From: Dehalococcoidia bacterium
Lineage (GTDB): Bacteria > Chloroflexota > Dehalococcoidia > DSTF01 > JALHUB01
Length of the DNA: 64,000 bases
Reading direction: 5' to 3'
Assembly (NCBI GenBank): GCA_030018455.1
Contig: JASEFU010000001.1
Span: 588,922-652,921 of the forward strand
Made by a program: the position numbers and the translations under genes. Numbering within the stretch: the stretch's first letter is position 1; each line of letters starts with the position of its first letter. The notes under the pieces are model-generated. The model searched no databases. It saw only the letters and a program-made list of their open reading frames with translations, and was not told the origin of the DNA. Below, in pieces: positions 1 to 10,100 of this stretch.

Positions 1-730
1 GCGAAGGCGGTCCCGCCCGGCGAGGAGGCCGCCTTCCTGGCGGCGCTGCCCGTCGACCACCTGCCGGCGGGTGAGTCGATGCTGTGGCGGCTGCGACTAC
101 TGGGCATCGAGACCATCGGCGAGGTGGCCCGCCTGCCCCTGGACGCTTTTCAACAGCAGTTCGGCTCGGAGGTGAAGCGCTGCTGGGAGCTGGCCAACGG
201 CATCGACAACGAGCCGCTGGTGCCGAGGGTGAAGGAGGAGACGCTAGCGCGGCGCCTTCAGTTGCCCGCGCCGGCGGTCACGCTGGAAGCGATCCTGGCG
301 GGCCTGCAGCGGCTGGTCTTCGCCGCCTACGGGGACGACCGCCGCCGCAGCCGCGGGGTACGCAAGGCCGTCCTCCGGGCGGCTCTGGACGGCGGCGGGT
401 CGTGGGAGCTGCCCGTTTCCTTCCGGGGAGGCGCTGGCCGACCCCCGCGACGCCTGGTTCGCCGTCAGGAGCGCGGTCGAGCGCCATCCGCCGCGGCTTC
501 CAGTGGAGGAACTGGAGGTGGAGCTGGTGGGCCTGAGCGCTGAGTCCGGCAAGCAGGCGCCGATGTTCGACGGCGGCCGGGCGAAGCTGCGGCGGCAGGT
601 GGAGGAGGCGGTGCGACAGCTTGAGGCGCAGCAGGGGCGCAGCCTCATTGGAAAGGTGGTGGAGGCAGAGCCGTGGTCGCGCATCCCGGAGCGACGGGCC
701 GCGCTGGTCGAGTACGACCCTTCGACATAG
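1..730 (+). pseudogene. imuB: Y-family (ImuB/DinB-like) translesion DNA polymerase, C-terminal part, frameshifted
   Basis: The 5' end lies outside the window. Frame 1 shows a helix-hairpin-helix/thumb signature (WRLRLLGIETIGEVARL) leading into a little-finger-like region up to ...WELPVSFR. The homologous reading then continues in frame 2 as EALADPRDAWFAVRSAVERH and runs to a stop at 728-730. Removing one G from the GGGG run at 425-428 restores a continuous protein, so I read this as one gene with a +1 indel. It sits just upstream of dnaE2, the usual partner of ImuB in the SOS mutasome. I see no imuA in the window. The stop at 728-730 lies inside a short dispersed repeat. The family call is good; ImuB versus DinB is less certain, because the catalytic palm is not included. 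Confidence 0.7.
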
Positions 731-984
731 CTCAGGGCAGGCCCTTAAACCGCCCGCGGCCGCTGCGAGTGGAGGCCGACGAGCGCGGTGGCCCTACCGC
801 CGTCTGGCTCTCGGGTCGCCGCTACGCCGTGGAGGCGGTGCTGGAAACCTGGCGCATCGACGATGAGTGGTGGCGCGAGCGGCCTGTGAGCCGGGTGTAC
901 TACCGGCTGTTGCTGGAGGATGGGCGGACGGTGACGTTGTACCGAGACCTCCTGCGAGGCCGATGGTCGAAGCAAGCATACTAG
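673..984 (+). CDS. DUF6504-like small protein, possibly a detached polymerase tail
   Basis: The useful part starts near residue 30 (VEADERGGPTAVWLSGRRYA) and continues through WRIDDEWWRERPVSRVYYRL to LYRDLLRGRWSKQAY. This pattern, a short beta-rich domain with WW and YYR motifs, resembles the DUF6504 proteins found beside Y-family polymerases and DnaE2. The N-terminal thirty residues overlap the polymerase in another frame and run through the short repeat, so the real start may be GTG at 769. It ends one base before the dnaE2 ATG at 986, consistent with one transcript. It may originally have been fused to the polymerase, or be an independent gene. The function is unknown. Confidence 0.55.
   Translation: MVAHPGATGRAGRVRPFDIAQGRPLNRPRPLRVEADERGGPTAVWLSGRRYAVEAVLETWRIDDEWWRERPVSRVYYRLLLEDGRTVTLYRDLLRGRWSKQAY
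718..746. repeat. Short dispersed repeat (CTTCGACATAGCTCAGG type)
   Basis: The sequence reads CCCTTCGACATAGCTCAGGG followed by CAGGCCCTT. From general knowledge, close relatives of this motif (CTTCGACAAGCTCAGG) recur as small intergenic or in-frame insertions in many environmental bacterial genomes, where they translate as PFDIAQGRP or DPSTSSGQ. Here it separates the end of the polymerase reading frame from the DUF6504-like tail and supplies the TAG stop. Copy number elsewhere in this genome cannot be seen from the window. Confidence 0.5.
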
Positions 985-985
985 C

Positions 986-3900
986 ATGGTCTCCTACGCC
1001 GAACTCCACTGCCACTCCAACTTCTCCTTCCTTGAGGGCGCCTCACACATCGAGGATCTGGTGCTGCGGGCGCGGGAGCTGGGGTACGAGGCCCTCGCCC
1101 TCACTGACCACGACGGCCTCCACGGGGCGATGGAGTTCGCCCAGTGCGCCCGCGCCTGGGGGCTCAAGCCCATCACCGGTGCCGAAGTCACCCTGGCCAA
1201 CGGTCACCACCTGACCGTCCTCTGTGAGACCCAGCGCGGCTACGCCAACCTCTGCCGCCTCCTCAGCCACGCCCACCTCGACCACGAAAGGGGCAAGCCC
1301 TGCGTCGAGCCGGAGGTGCTGGCGCAGCACACCGAGGGGCTCATCGCCCTCTCCGGCTGCCGCAAGGGCGAGCTGCCTTCGCTGGCCGCCCAGGGCCGCT
1401 ATCGGGAAGCGGAGGAGGCGGCCCGCCGTTACCTCCAGTGGTTCGGCCCCGACAGCTTCTTCGTCGAGCTCCAGAACAACCTGGTCCACGGCGGCGCTCG
1501 CCGCAACCACGCTCTGGCCGACCTGGCGGAGCACCTGGGCGTGGGCGTCGTCGCTACCGGCAACGTCCACTACCACGTGCGGGAGCGCCACCGCCTCCAG
1601 GACGTACTGGTGGCCATCAAGCACCGCACGACCCTGGATGCCTCCCACCGGCTGCGCCGCGAGAACTCGGAATACTACCTGAAGCCGCCCGCCGAGGGGG
1701 CTGAACTCTTCCGCGACTACCCGAAGGCCGTCGCCAACACCCTGCGCGTCGCCGAGCGCTGCTACTTCGAGCTCACCCGCGACCTGGACTACCGCTTCCC
1801 CGACTGCCCGGTGCCCGACGGTGAGACGCCGGACTCCTACCTGCGCAAGCTGTGCTACCGGGAGGCGGAGGATCGCTACGGCCGCATCACGTCCAAGGTG
1901 CGCGAACGGCTGGAGGAGGAGCTCGCTCTGTTAGAGCGCCACGGCCTCGCCGGCTTCTTCCTCATCCACCGCGAGATCCTCCGGCTCGCCTACCAGGTAG
2001 CCGAGGAGGTTCGCGGGCGGCCGGCGCATGGCCCGCCGGGCCGGGGCCGGGCTCGTCCGTCGGGTCGCTCATCTGCTACCTCATCGGGCTGTCCCACATC
2101 GACCCCATCGCCAAAGACCTCTTCCTGGGCCGCTTCCTCAACGAGGAGATGGCCTCGGTGCCCGACATCGACCTGGACTTCCCCCGCGACATCCGCGAGA
2201 AGCTGATCCTTCGCGTCTACGAGCACTTCGGTCGCGAGCACGTGGGGCTGGTGGCCACCTTCCCCAACTATCGCATCCGCGGCGCCGTGCGGGAGGTGGG
2301 CAAGGCGCTGGGGCTGCCGCCCGCCGAGCTGGACCGGCTGGCCAAGGTCAGCCAGGGTGGCTCCGCGAAGACGATCCGCGAGGAGATGCACCGTCTGGCG
2401 CACTATCGAGATAAGGTGGGTGCCCCCCTCTGGCGTCACCTGGCCGACCTGGTCGAACAGATCGCCGGCTTCCCCCGCCACGTCAGTCAGCACGTCGGCG
2501 GCATGGTGATCTCGTCGAAGCCCCTATGCGAGCTCGTTCCCCTGGAGCAGTCGGCCATGCCGGGCCGCGTCCTCATCCAGTGGGACAAGGACTCCGTGGA
2601 CGACGCCCGCATGATCAAGATCGACTTCCTCGCCCTCGGCATGCTCTCAGCGGTGGACGAGACGCTGGACCTTATCGAGGAGCACCACGGCAAGCGCATC
2701 GACCTCTCGCGGATCGACTTCCAGGACGAGCGGGTGTACGACGCCATCTGCCAGGCGGACACGATGGGCGTCTTCCAGATCGAGTCGCGGGCGCAGATGC
2801 AGACGTTACCGCGGGTGAAGCCACGGTCGCTTGAGGACCTGACGGTAGAGGTGGCGATCATCCGCCCGGGGCCGATCGTGGGCGGCGCCGTCAACCCTTA
2901 TATCAAGCGCCGCATGGGCCAGGAGCCCGTCACGTACGACCACCCGTCGCTGGAGCCGGTGCTGAAGGAGACGCTGGGAGTCATCCTGTACCAGGAACAG
3001 GTGCTCCAGGCGGCGATGGCGGTCGCCGGGTTCAGCGCCGGCCAGGCCGAGAGCCTGCGCCGGGCCATGAGCCGCAAGCGGTCGCGGGAAGCCATCGACA
3101 AGCTCAAGCAGCAGTTCATCGAGGGCTGCCTCCGCAACGGTGTCTCAAAGAAGACGGCTGAGTCGGTGTTCGCTAGGATCGCCGGCTTCGCCGAGTTCGG
3201 CTTCCCCAAGGCCCACGCCGCCGCTTTTGGCCTGCTCGCCTACCAGACGGCCTGGCTGCGCACCTACTACCCGGCGGAGTCATTCTGTGCCCTGTTCAAC
3301 GCCCAGCCTATGGGCTTCTACGGCCCCCACGTGCTGGTCAACGACGGCAAGCGCCACAGCGTGGACGTCCTGCCGCCGGACATCAGCCGCAGCGCGGCGA
3401 ACTGCACGATCGGGGGCGAGGCGGTGCGGATCGGCCTGCGCTACGTGAAGGGCCTGAGCGAGACCACGGCGCGGGAGGTGGAGGAGGAACGAGACCGCGA
3501 CGGCGAGTTCCGGTCGTTGTTCGACTTCCTGGAGCGGACGCGCCTCAAGCGGGAGGCGGTCGAGAACCTGATCGCCTGCGGCGCCTTCGACAGCTTCGGC
3601 CTGGAGCGGCGGGAGTTGCTTTGGCAGCTAGGGCTCCTCTACCGCTCAGACGGCCGCAACGGTCACGAGCGGCAGTTGACCCTCCCTCTGCCCACGGGGC
3701 AGGACATGGTCGAACTGAAGCCCATGACCGACTGGGACCGCATGGCGGCGGATTACGCCGTCCTCGGCATGTCGCCGAAGCACCACCCGATGTCGTTCCT
3801 GCGGCCGCAACTGCACGAGGGCGTGGTGCCCAGCCGCATGCTGGACTCACTGCCGGACGGCACGCCGGTGGAAGTGGCGGGGCTGGTCGTCTGCCGGCAG

Positions 3901-4140
3901 CGGCCGGGCACGGCCAAAGGCTTCGTCTTCCTGGTGTTGGAGGACGAGTTCGGGTTAGTCAACGTTATCGTTAAGCCCGACCTCTACGAACGGGAGCGCA
4001 CGTTGGTGCGGGCACAGCCGTTTGTCATCGTGCGCGGTGAGCTACAGCGAAGGGACGGGACGGTGAACGTGATCGCGGAGCGGTTCGGGCCGCTGCGAGC
4101 CGACGTAGTACTGGCGCCGGAGGCGCATAACTTCGGGTAG
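986..4140 (+). pseudogene. dnaE2: Error-prone DNA polymerase III alpha subunit DnaE2, one-base frameshift
   Basis: An N-terminal PHP domain (YAELHCHSNFSFLEGASHIE, then LALTDHDGLHG) is followed by the PolC/DnaE palm with the catalytic-Asp motif PDIDLDFPRD, then IKIDFLALGML, and a C-terminal OB domain (VIVKPDLYERERTLVRAQPF). The N-terminal part reads in frame 2 to about 2050 and the rest in frame 1 to the stop at 4140. Restoring one G to the GGG run at 2049-2051 gives PPGRGRGSSVGSLICYLIGL, the expected conserved sequence, so this is a single-base deletion. The reconstructed length, about 1050 residues, is normal for DnaE2 and shorter than replicative DnaE. It works with ImuB in translesion synthesis after DNA damage. 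No LexA box is recognisable nearby. If the indel is real, the gene is dead. Confidence 0.88.
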
Positions 4141-4201
4141 CCCAGTCTCCCAATTGACAATCAGGTGCGTACAGGCGTTCGCCCTCGAACGTGAAAGGCC
4201 T

Positions 4202-4207
4202 TATAAT
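4202..4207 (+). promoter_or_regulatory. Possible -10 element of the NurA/HerA operon
   Basis: A perfect TATAAT lies 49 bases upstream of the preferred GTG start at 4256. No good -35 stands 16-18 bases upstream; the best is TTCGCC near 4178. If used, it gives a leader of about 40 bases that contains the GAGGGG ribosome site. It also argues against the more upstream TTG start at 4154. Confidence 0.35.
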
Positions 4208-4255
4208 TGGGTCAGCCTTTCCAGATTCCAGCGAATTCGGCTGAGGGGCTCGCTC

Positions 4256-5407
4256 GTGGCAAACCCGCTGTCCTTTCTTGCACCAGCACTTGAAGTTCTT
4301 GGCAAGGGCACCCAGATCCTGCCTGCCAGTGGCGGCGCTGTTGAGTACCTCCAGCGCCCCGATCAAGAGGAACTTGAGGACGCTCTCGTACACGCGGGAG
4401 AGCAGCACATCACCGCGTTCCTCGAGGACCCCGAGCCGTCAATCGACGACATATACAGGCTCACGCCTCCCATATCGCGCTCAACGCTCCATCAATTCCG
4501 GTTCTTCATTGACGGAAGCCTCCGCACGTACTTCTTAGGGTCTGCCGTTGAGGACAGACGTTCGTTCCCCATCGAACTCGCCCAGGTAGGGGCAACGGTA
4601 GTGGAACGTGCGGACGATGGGCGCCTACGAATTCGCGCAAGCCGTCACGAGGTGCTTCTGCTGGTGCCGCATGCCCAGGGGGGCGGGCTGTCGACCACAC
4701 TTTGGAGCCAGCTGGAAAAGCTCTCGGTCGCAGATGCTGGCTTTCGTATCATCGACTTTGACGTGCCCGATCTCTTTACGAAGGACAGCCAGCGCGACCC
4801 ACGAGACAAAGCCGGTGCCAAGGCTCGCTATCGTATGCATCAGCTCGAGATCGAACTCATCAAGGAGACAGATACCGCTCGCAGTGACGACGCGTGGCTC
4901 ATTCTTGATGGCGCGGTGAAGTTGGATCAATTTATCGAGGCGCCCTATCTTCTGGGTGCCGCCAAGTCGTTCCGCAAGGACCCAGAGTTTCATTTTGGGC
5001 GCGGGCGAGGCAGTCGGCGCGGAGACATCACAACCATTCTCGCGGGACTCCCACATGGCCACCGGACAGTGGCTCTCAGCTCTCATGGCGGCAAAGTGGC
5101 ATTCTGGTACGTCCGGCTACGCGAGCAGAAGGAAGTAGACTATCCTCTTATGGGCGTGATCAAGGTCGAGATGCCCCGACCAGACGGCACACCGGTGCCA
5201 GCCGAGGTTGCAGACAGGCTGTCAAGCTGCCTGGTAGCAGAGCGGAACGTCACCCCGTATGGGCGCGATGCCCGCTGGCATTGTCACCTGTACCCGATCT
5301 TCGTCGCCGAACAGGCGATCAAGACCCGCTTCTATTCGCAGGAGGTCCTCATGGGGGCCATTCGATGGCCACGCCAGACCCCTGCATTATCGAGGGGAGG
5401 GAGCTGA
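4256..5407 (+). CDS. NurA-like nuclease, first gene of the island operon
   Basis: Read from GTG 4256 (383 aa), chosen because GAGGGGCT precedes it at good spacing; the open frame extends back to a TTG at 4154. The layout matches NurA (RNase H-like fold) nucleases. It has an acidic DGS motif in FRFFIDGSLR near residue 86, a second acidic motif WLILDGAV near 218, then LLGAAKSFRKD, the strand AFWYVRLRE, and a C-terminal HCHLYPIFVAEQAIK near 342. NurA enzymes are Mn-dependent exo/endonucleases that act with the HerA translocase in DNA end processing, and the pair is reused in anti-phage systems. The stop is followed after one base by the HerA-like ATG, so the two are co-translated. Overall sequence is divergent; the fold call rests on motif order and the HerA partner. 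Confidence 0.65.
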   Translation: MANPLSFLAPALEVLGKGTQILPASGGAVEYLQRPDQEELEDALVHAGEQHITAFLEDPEPSIDDIYRLTPPISRSTLHQFRFFIDGSLRTYFLGSAVEDRRSFPIELAQVGATVVERADDGRLRIRASRHEVLLLVPHAQGGGLSTTLWSQLEKLSVADAGFRIIDFDVPDLFTKDSQRDPRDKAGAKARYRMHQLEIELIKETDTARSDDAWLILDGAVKLDQFIEAPYLLGAAKSFRKDPEFHFGRGRGSRRGDITTILAGLPHGHRTVALSSHGGKVAFWYVRLREQKEVDYPLMGVIKVEMPRPDGTPVPAEVADRLSSCLVAERNVTPYGRDARWHCHLYPIFVAEQAIKTRFYSQEVLMGAIRWPRQTPALSRGGS

Positions 5408-5408
5408 G

Positions 5409-7112
5409 ATGACGACAGAACCCGAAGCTGCGGAGATCGTGAGGGCGGAAGCCGAGGTTGAGCAAACTCCCGTCGGCAGAACCTCGGCCACCGAGAGGGA
5501 TCCGAACACCTCCGACAAGTTCCAGTTTTGGCTTGGCCCCGACATAATCGTCAACCCGTTCGACATCGTCGAGGTCGGCCAGGTGTCGCAAGAAGCCGAT
5601 CACGCGAGCAAGACCTACGGCCTCGTCACAATCCTCGAGCATCGTACGGACGCGCCGAGCCACCTTGCCAACTTCATCTCCAGTAACTTCGGCGAGCTGA
5701 GCGAAGAGCCCAACACGCCCCGAACAGGCACTACCATCGCGAAGGCGAATGTAATGAGCAACAACGCGGGCATCTATATGCCCGTGCCCAACGAGCGCCC
5801 CGTGCTGTTCGCCGACTCGGCCGGAATCGAAGAAGCATTGGGGATCGACCAGATGGTGCCCAGGGACCGGATTCCGGCTGGCCTCATAAAGATGAGCAAC
5901 GGTGTCGCCGCCGTGGCCTACATCGACCGGAGGTACGTTTTGGGGCCAGAGTCCGCCCATGTGAACATATCAGGAATCTCAGGACTGGCGACCAAGACCT
6001 CCTACGCGATGTTCCTAATCCAGAGTATCCTTCAACGGGCAGAGGACCCTTCGAAGATCGCGGTCATCATCATGAACGTCAAACAGGGTGACCTGCTCCA
6101 CGTCGATGAGCGAGGGCCGGATCTGAGCGCCGACCAACATGAGCTCTGGGAGCGAATGCAGCTTGAGCCCAAGCCCTTCGACCAGGGAACGGTGACATAC
6201 CTGCTCCCGCGAGGCCCTACCGGACAGCCCAACAGCTTCTTCCCGCCCGACATCTACAAGATTTACGCCTATGACCTGGACGCCACTGCCGACAAGCTCG
6301 ACCTCCTGATGACGGATGTGTCCGACCCATCCGGGACAATGGAGTCCATCATCGGCGATATAATGATGGGCCTGCAGAGTGGACAAGGGGACCTCGCAAA
6401 CGTTCACAGCTGGCAGAATCTCCTCTGGGGCCTGCCACTGTTCGACCCGCAAGATCGACAGACACGACGGTGGGGTGACCATCACAAGGCATCCGTCGGC
6501 AAGTTTCGGCGCCATCTCAGGCGCCTGGTGCAGACGCGGCAGTCCGGTATCTTCGTCGACTCCCGGGCCACAAACGAGCATCTCCTGTCAGACGAGATTG
6601 CCAAACTGCGGGGTGGCCGCGTGTACGTGGTTGACATCGCGAAGCTCACGGATGCCGAGCAGACACTCGTATTCGGCGACCTGCTGCGCACGGTTTACAC
6701 CCTGAAGGCAGAAGAGGCGGAGGACGATCAAGACCGGGAAGTCCCGGAGAAGATCATTTTCTTCGTAGATGAGCTCAACAAGTACGCGCCCAGTGGAGCC
6801 CGCACGTCGCCAATTACTGAGCAGGTGTTGGATATCGCTGAGCGTGGCAGGTCCCTTGGGGTCACCCTTATCTCGGCGCAGCAGTTCATGAGTGCGGTTC
6901 ACAGCCGGGTGACGGGCAACTCGGCAACCAAGGTCATTGGTCGCTCGGGCTCCGCTGAGGTCCTCCAGCCCGATTACCGGTTCCTGGACGACGAGGTGAA
7001 GCTCAACGTCAGTCGGCTTGCCAAGGGAGAGCTACTTCTGACACACGCTGTCTATCGCCAGCCCGTGAAGGTGATTTTCCCGATGCCGGCGTACAAGCAG
7101 CAGCAGATCTGA
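5409..7112 (+). CDS. HerA-like hexameric DNA-translocating ATPase with variant P-loop
   Basis: 567 aa from ATG 5409; an open frame continues upstream but overlaps the preceding gene. The N-terminus carries a HAS-barrel-like segment (FQFWLGPDIIVNPFDIVEVG, residues 39-57) as in HerA. The P-loop region is GISGLATKTSY (189-199), in which the usual GxGK[ST] core is replaced by LATKTS. Walker B is IIFFVDELNKYAP (449-461), followed by a sensor-like LISAQQ (488) and a candidate arginine finger in KVIGRSGSAEV (508-518). HerA proteins form hexameric rings that pump duplex DNA and drive NurA. The neighbour upstream is NurA-like and the gene downstream is a nuclease-methyltransferase starting 8 bases after the stop. 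The family call is good; ATPase competence with this P-loop is an inference. Confidence 0.8.
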   Translation: MTTEPEAAEIVRAEAEVEQTPVGRTSATERDPNTSDKFQFWLGPDIIVNPFDIVEVGQVSQEADHASKTYGLVTILEHRTDAPSHLANFISSNFGELSEEPNTPRTGTTIAKANVMSNNAGIYMPVPNERPVLFADSAGIEEALGIDQMVPRDRIPAGLIKMSNGVAAVAYIDRRYVLGPESAHVNISGISGLATKTSYAMFLIQSILQRAEDPSKIAVIIMNVKQGDLLHVDERGPDLSADQHELWERMQLEPKPFDQGTVTYLLPRGPTGQPNSFFPPDIYKIYAYDLDATADKLDLLMTDVSDPSGTMESIIGDIMMGLQSGQGDLANVHSWQNLLWGLPLFDPQDRQTRRWGDHHKASVGKFRRHLRRLVQTRQSGIFVDSRATNEHLLSDEIAKLRGGRVYVVDIAKLTDAEQTLVFGDLLRTVYTLKAEEAEDDQDREVPEKIIFFVDELNKYAPSGARTSPITEQVLDIAERGRSLGVTLISAQQFMSAVHSRVTGNSATKVIGRSGSAEVLQPDYRFLDDEVKLNVSRLAKGELLLTHAVYRQPVKVIFPMPAYKQQQI

Positions 7113-7120
7113 GGAATCAG

Positions 7121-10100
7121 GTGGCCGAGGCCTTACAGCTTGAGGAGCTTATTCGTCGGGAGTCGCCGCGCATCGCAAAGGCCATATCCCAGGCCGCTGC
7201 TAAGGCGGGCAATGAGGCGGAGTTTCGGCGGCCTGTTGCGAACCTCATCGAGGAATTCGCAGAGCCCCTTGATGTGTCCTTTCGAGTGCAGGAGGAACGG
7301 ACACTAATCGCCGGCCGCGCCGACGCTGTCTACAACCGCTTCGTAATCGAGTACGAGCCTCCTCGGTCGCTCCATGGCAGCAACGGCTACCGGAACAACC
7401 AACACGCCATCGACCAGGTCAGGCAGTACATCGACGAGCTCCACCGGATTGAGCGCCACCGAGTCGAGCGCATGGCCGGCGTAGCCACGGATGGCTCGTG
7501 GTACATCTTCGCGCGCTACAAGGAGGGCGCCTGGACTGTCGATGAGCCGCTCCCGGTCACACCAGAGTCCACTGCCACCTTCCTCCGTTACCTTGCCTCG
7601 CTCTCTACCGAGGTGGCCTTGACAGCGGACCACCTCGTCCGCGATTTCGGCGAGAACACTACGGTGTCTCGCCTGTGCGTCAGTACGATCTATGGCGCTC
7701 TGGTGGCTACAGACCATCCGAAGGTGAAGGTCATCTACGATCAGTGGCGCGAGCAGTTCGCGGAGGTATGCGGGTATGACGAGGGGCGGAGCCGCGTCGA
7801 TCTGCGAAGGCTAGCCCGCAACTACGGGATCAAGGACGCCAGCCCGAACGCCTTCCGCCTGTTCTTCTCCATCCATACTTACTACGCGACCTTCATCAAG
7901 CTGCTGGCCCTCCAGGTCGCACACTTCTACCTGGCTCCGAAGCTCGGCACCGGCCTTCGACAGGTTGCTAGCTATTCGACAGACCAGTTGCTCGACTACC
8001 TCCGAAAGATGGAACGGGGAGGCATATTCCGAGAACTCGGCATCAACAACTTTCTTGAGGGAGACTTCTTTGGCTGGTATCTCGACGTTTGGGACGAGGC
8101 GATAGACAAGGCCGTGCGTCGCATCGTTTCAGAACTCGCGCACTATTCCTTGGTGACTCTGGACGTGGACCCGGAGCAGACCCGGGACCTCCTCAAGAAG
8201 CTCTACCAGAACGTAATGCCGAAACAGGTTCGCCACAACCTTGGCCAGTACTACACGCCCGATTGGCTGGCCGAGCGGCTCCTCAACCAGCTTGGCTACC
8301 AAGGCGACCCCGATAAGCGCTTACTTGATCCTGCCTGCGGCTCAGGCACTTTTCTCGTGCTGGCGATACAGCGCGTCAAGAAGACGGCACTTGAGAAAAT
8401 GCTTCCGGAGGCCGACGTTCTCCAAAAGATACTGGCGAATATCGTCGGTTTTGACCTAGACCCGCTCGCTGTGATGTCCGCCCGCACGAACTACCTCTTG
8501 GCCATCGGCGATCTACTGCAGCACCGGCAGAGCGAGGTGAACATCCCGGTCTACCTGGCCGACTCCATCCTTACACCAGCCCAGATGGAAGAGCTGGTAG
8601 GGCAGCAAATGAGAATGATGGGACCAGAAGAGCGGCAATATCGATTCAAGACCGTCGTAGGCCAGTTCGCCATACCGGGGTCCCTCGTAACCGCCCAGTA
8701 CGTCGATCAGCTCGCGCGGCTCCTAGAAGAGTCTGTTGAGTTGAAGCGGACCCCAGAAGACTTTCGCAGGCGGTTCCTCGCCATCTTTCCCCTTGTCGAG
8801 GGACGGGACAAGCAGGATTTGGATGTGGTGCAGGATCTGTACCAGCGACTCCGCCAACTGGACGAGGCCGGCGTAAACGGCATCTGGGCACGGATCATTA
8901 AGAACGCCTTCGCGCCGCTGTTCGTTGGTCGCTTTCACTACGTTGCCGGCAATCCGCCGTGGGTCGTCTGGGCGAACCTTCCGAGCTCGTACCGGTCGGA
9001 CACTGGCTGGCTCTGGGAAGGGTATGGTCTTACGGCAAAGGCGAGCCGGCCACAATTTGAACTAGGCAAACAAAGCCGAGACATATCAATGTTGTTCACC
9101 TACGTGTGCTTGGATGGCTATGTAGATACCGGCGGCAGGCTGGGGTTCGTCATAACACAATCAGTCTTCAAAACTCAAGGGGGAGAATGCTTTCGACGGT
9201 TCTCAATCGCCAACCGGCCCTTCAAGGTTCGCCACGTTGATGACATGGTCAGACTGCAGCCATTTGAGGGAGCCAGTAATCGAACCAGCGTCGTCATCAT
9301 CGAGAAAGCCGCGGCAACGACTTACCCGGTACCCTACACACTGTGGCGCAAACGTCTGAAGGGCACTTCGATACCGCAGGAAGCTACTCTCGACGCCGTC
9401 TCCGAGATGACAATGCGAAGCAACTTTGTAGCCATGCCGGTTGCCAGCGATGAGGCTACGGCCCCATGGATTACGGGGCGGCCGCAAGCGCTTCGCGCTG
9501 CGACCCGCGTTATCGGGCGTGCCGCTTACGAAGGACACGTCGGTGTCCACACGGTCGGGGGAAACGGGGTATATTGGCTCAACATTGTGGCTAGGCGGCC
9601 AGACGGGCTATTGGTTGTTTCGAACGTTAATGAGGGCGCTAAGCGGAAGGCGGAAGCTGTTCAAGCTTCCGTGGAGCCTGACCTTGTCTATCCACTGCTA
9701 CGAGGGCGCGACGTTAGGGCCTGGTATGGCGTGCCCAGCCTTCATATGCTGGTGCCCCATAGCACGGAGACAGGATGGCAAGCAATCAATGAGGCTGCTC
9801 TCGACTCTGAGTTTCCGCGGGCATACGGCTACTTGAAACGGTTTCAGAACCATCTGCTAGAGAGGGCCCCCTATAAGCTCTTGAGAAAAGGCCATCCTTT
9901 CTACATCTTGTTCGGTATCAGCGACTACACCTTTGCGCCCTATAAGGTGGTGTGGAGGGAGCAAGGCTCAAAACTCTCGGCGGCAGTCGTGGGCCTCTTC
10001 GACGGTAAGCCTGTCATCCCTGACCACAAGCTCATGCTAGTGCCTCTCGATTCCGAAGCTGAGGCGCATTACGTTTGCGCCATGCTAAATAGCAGCCCTT

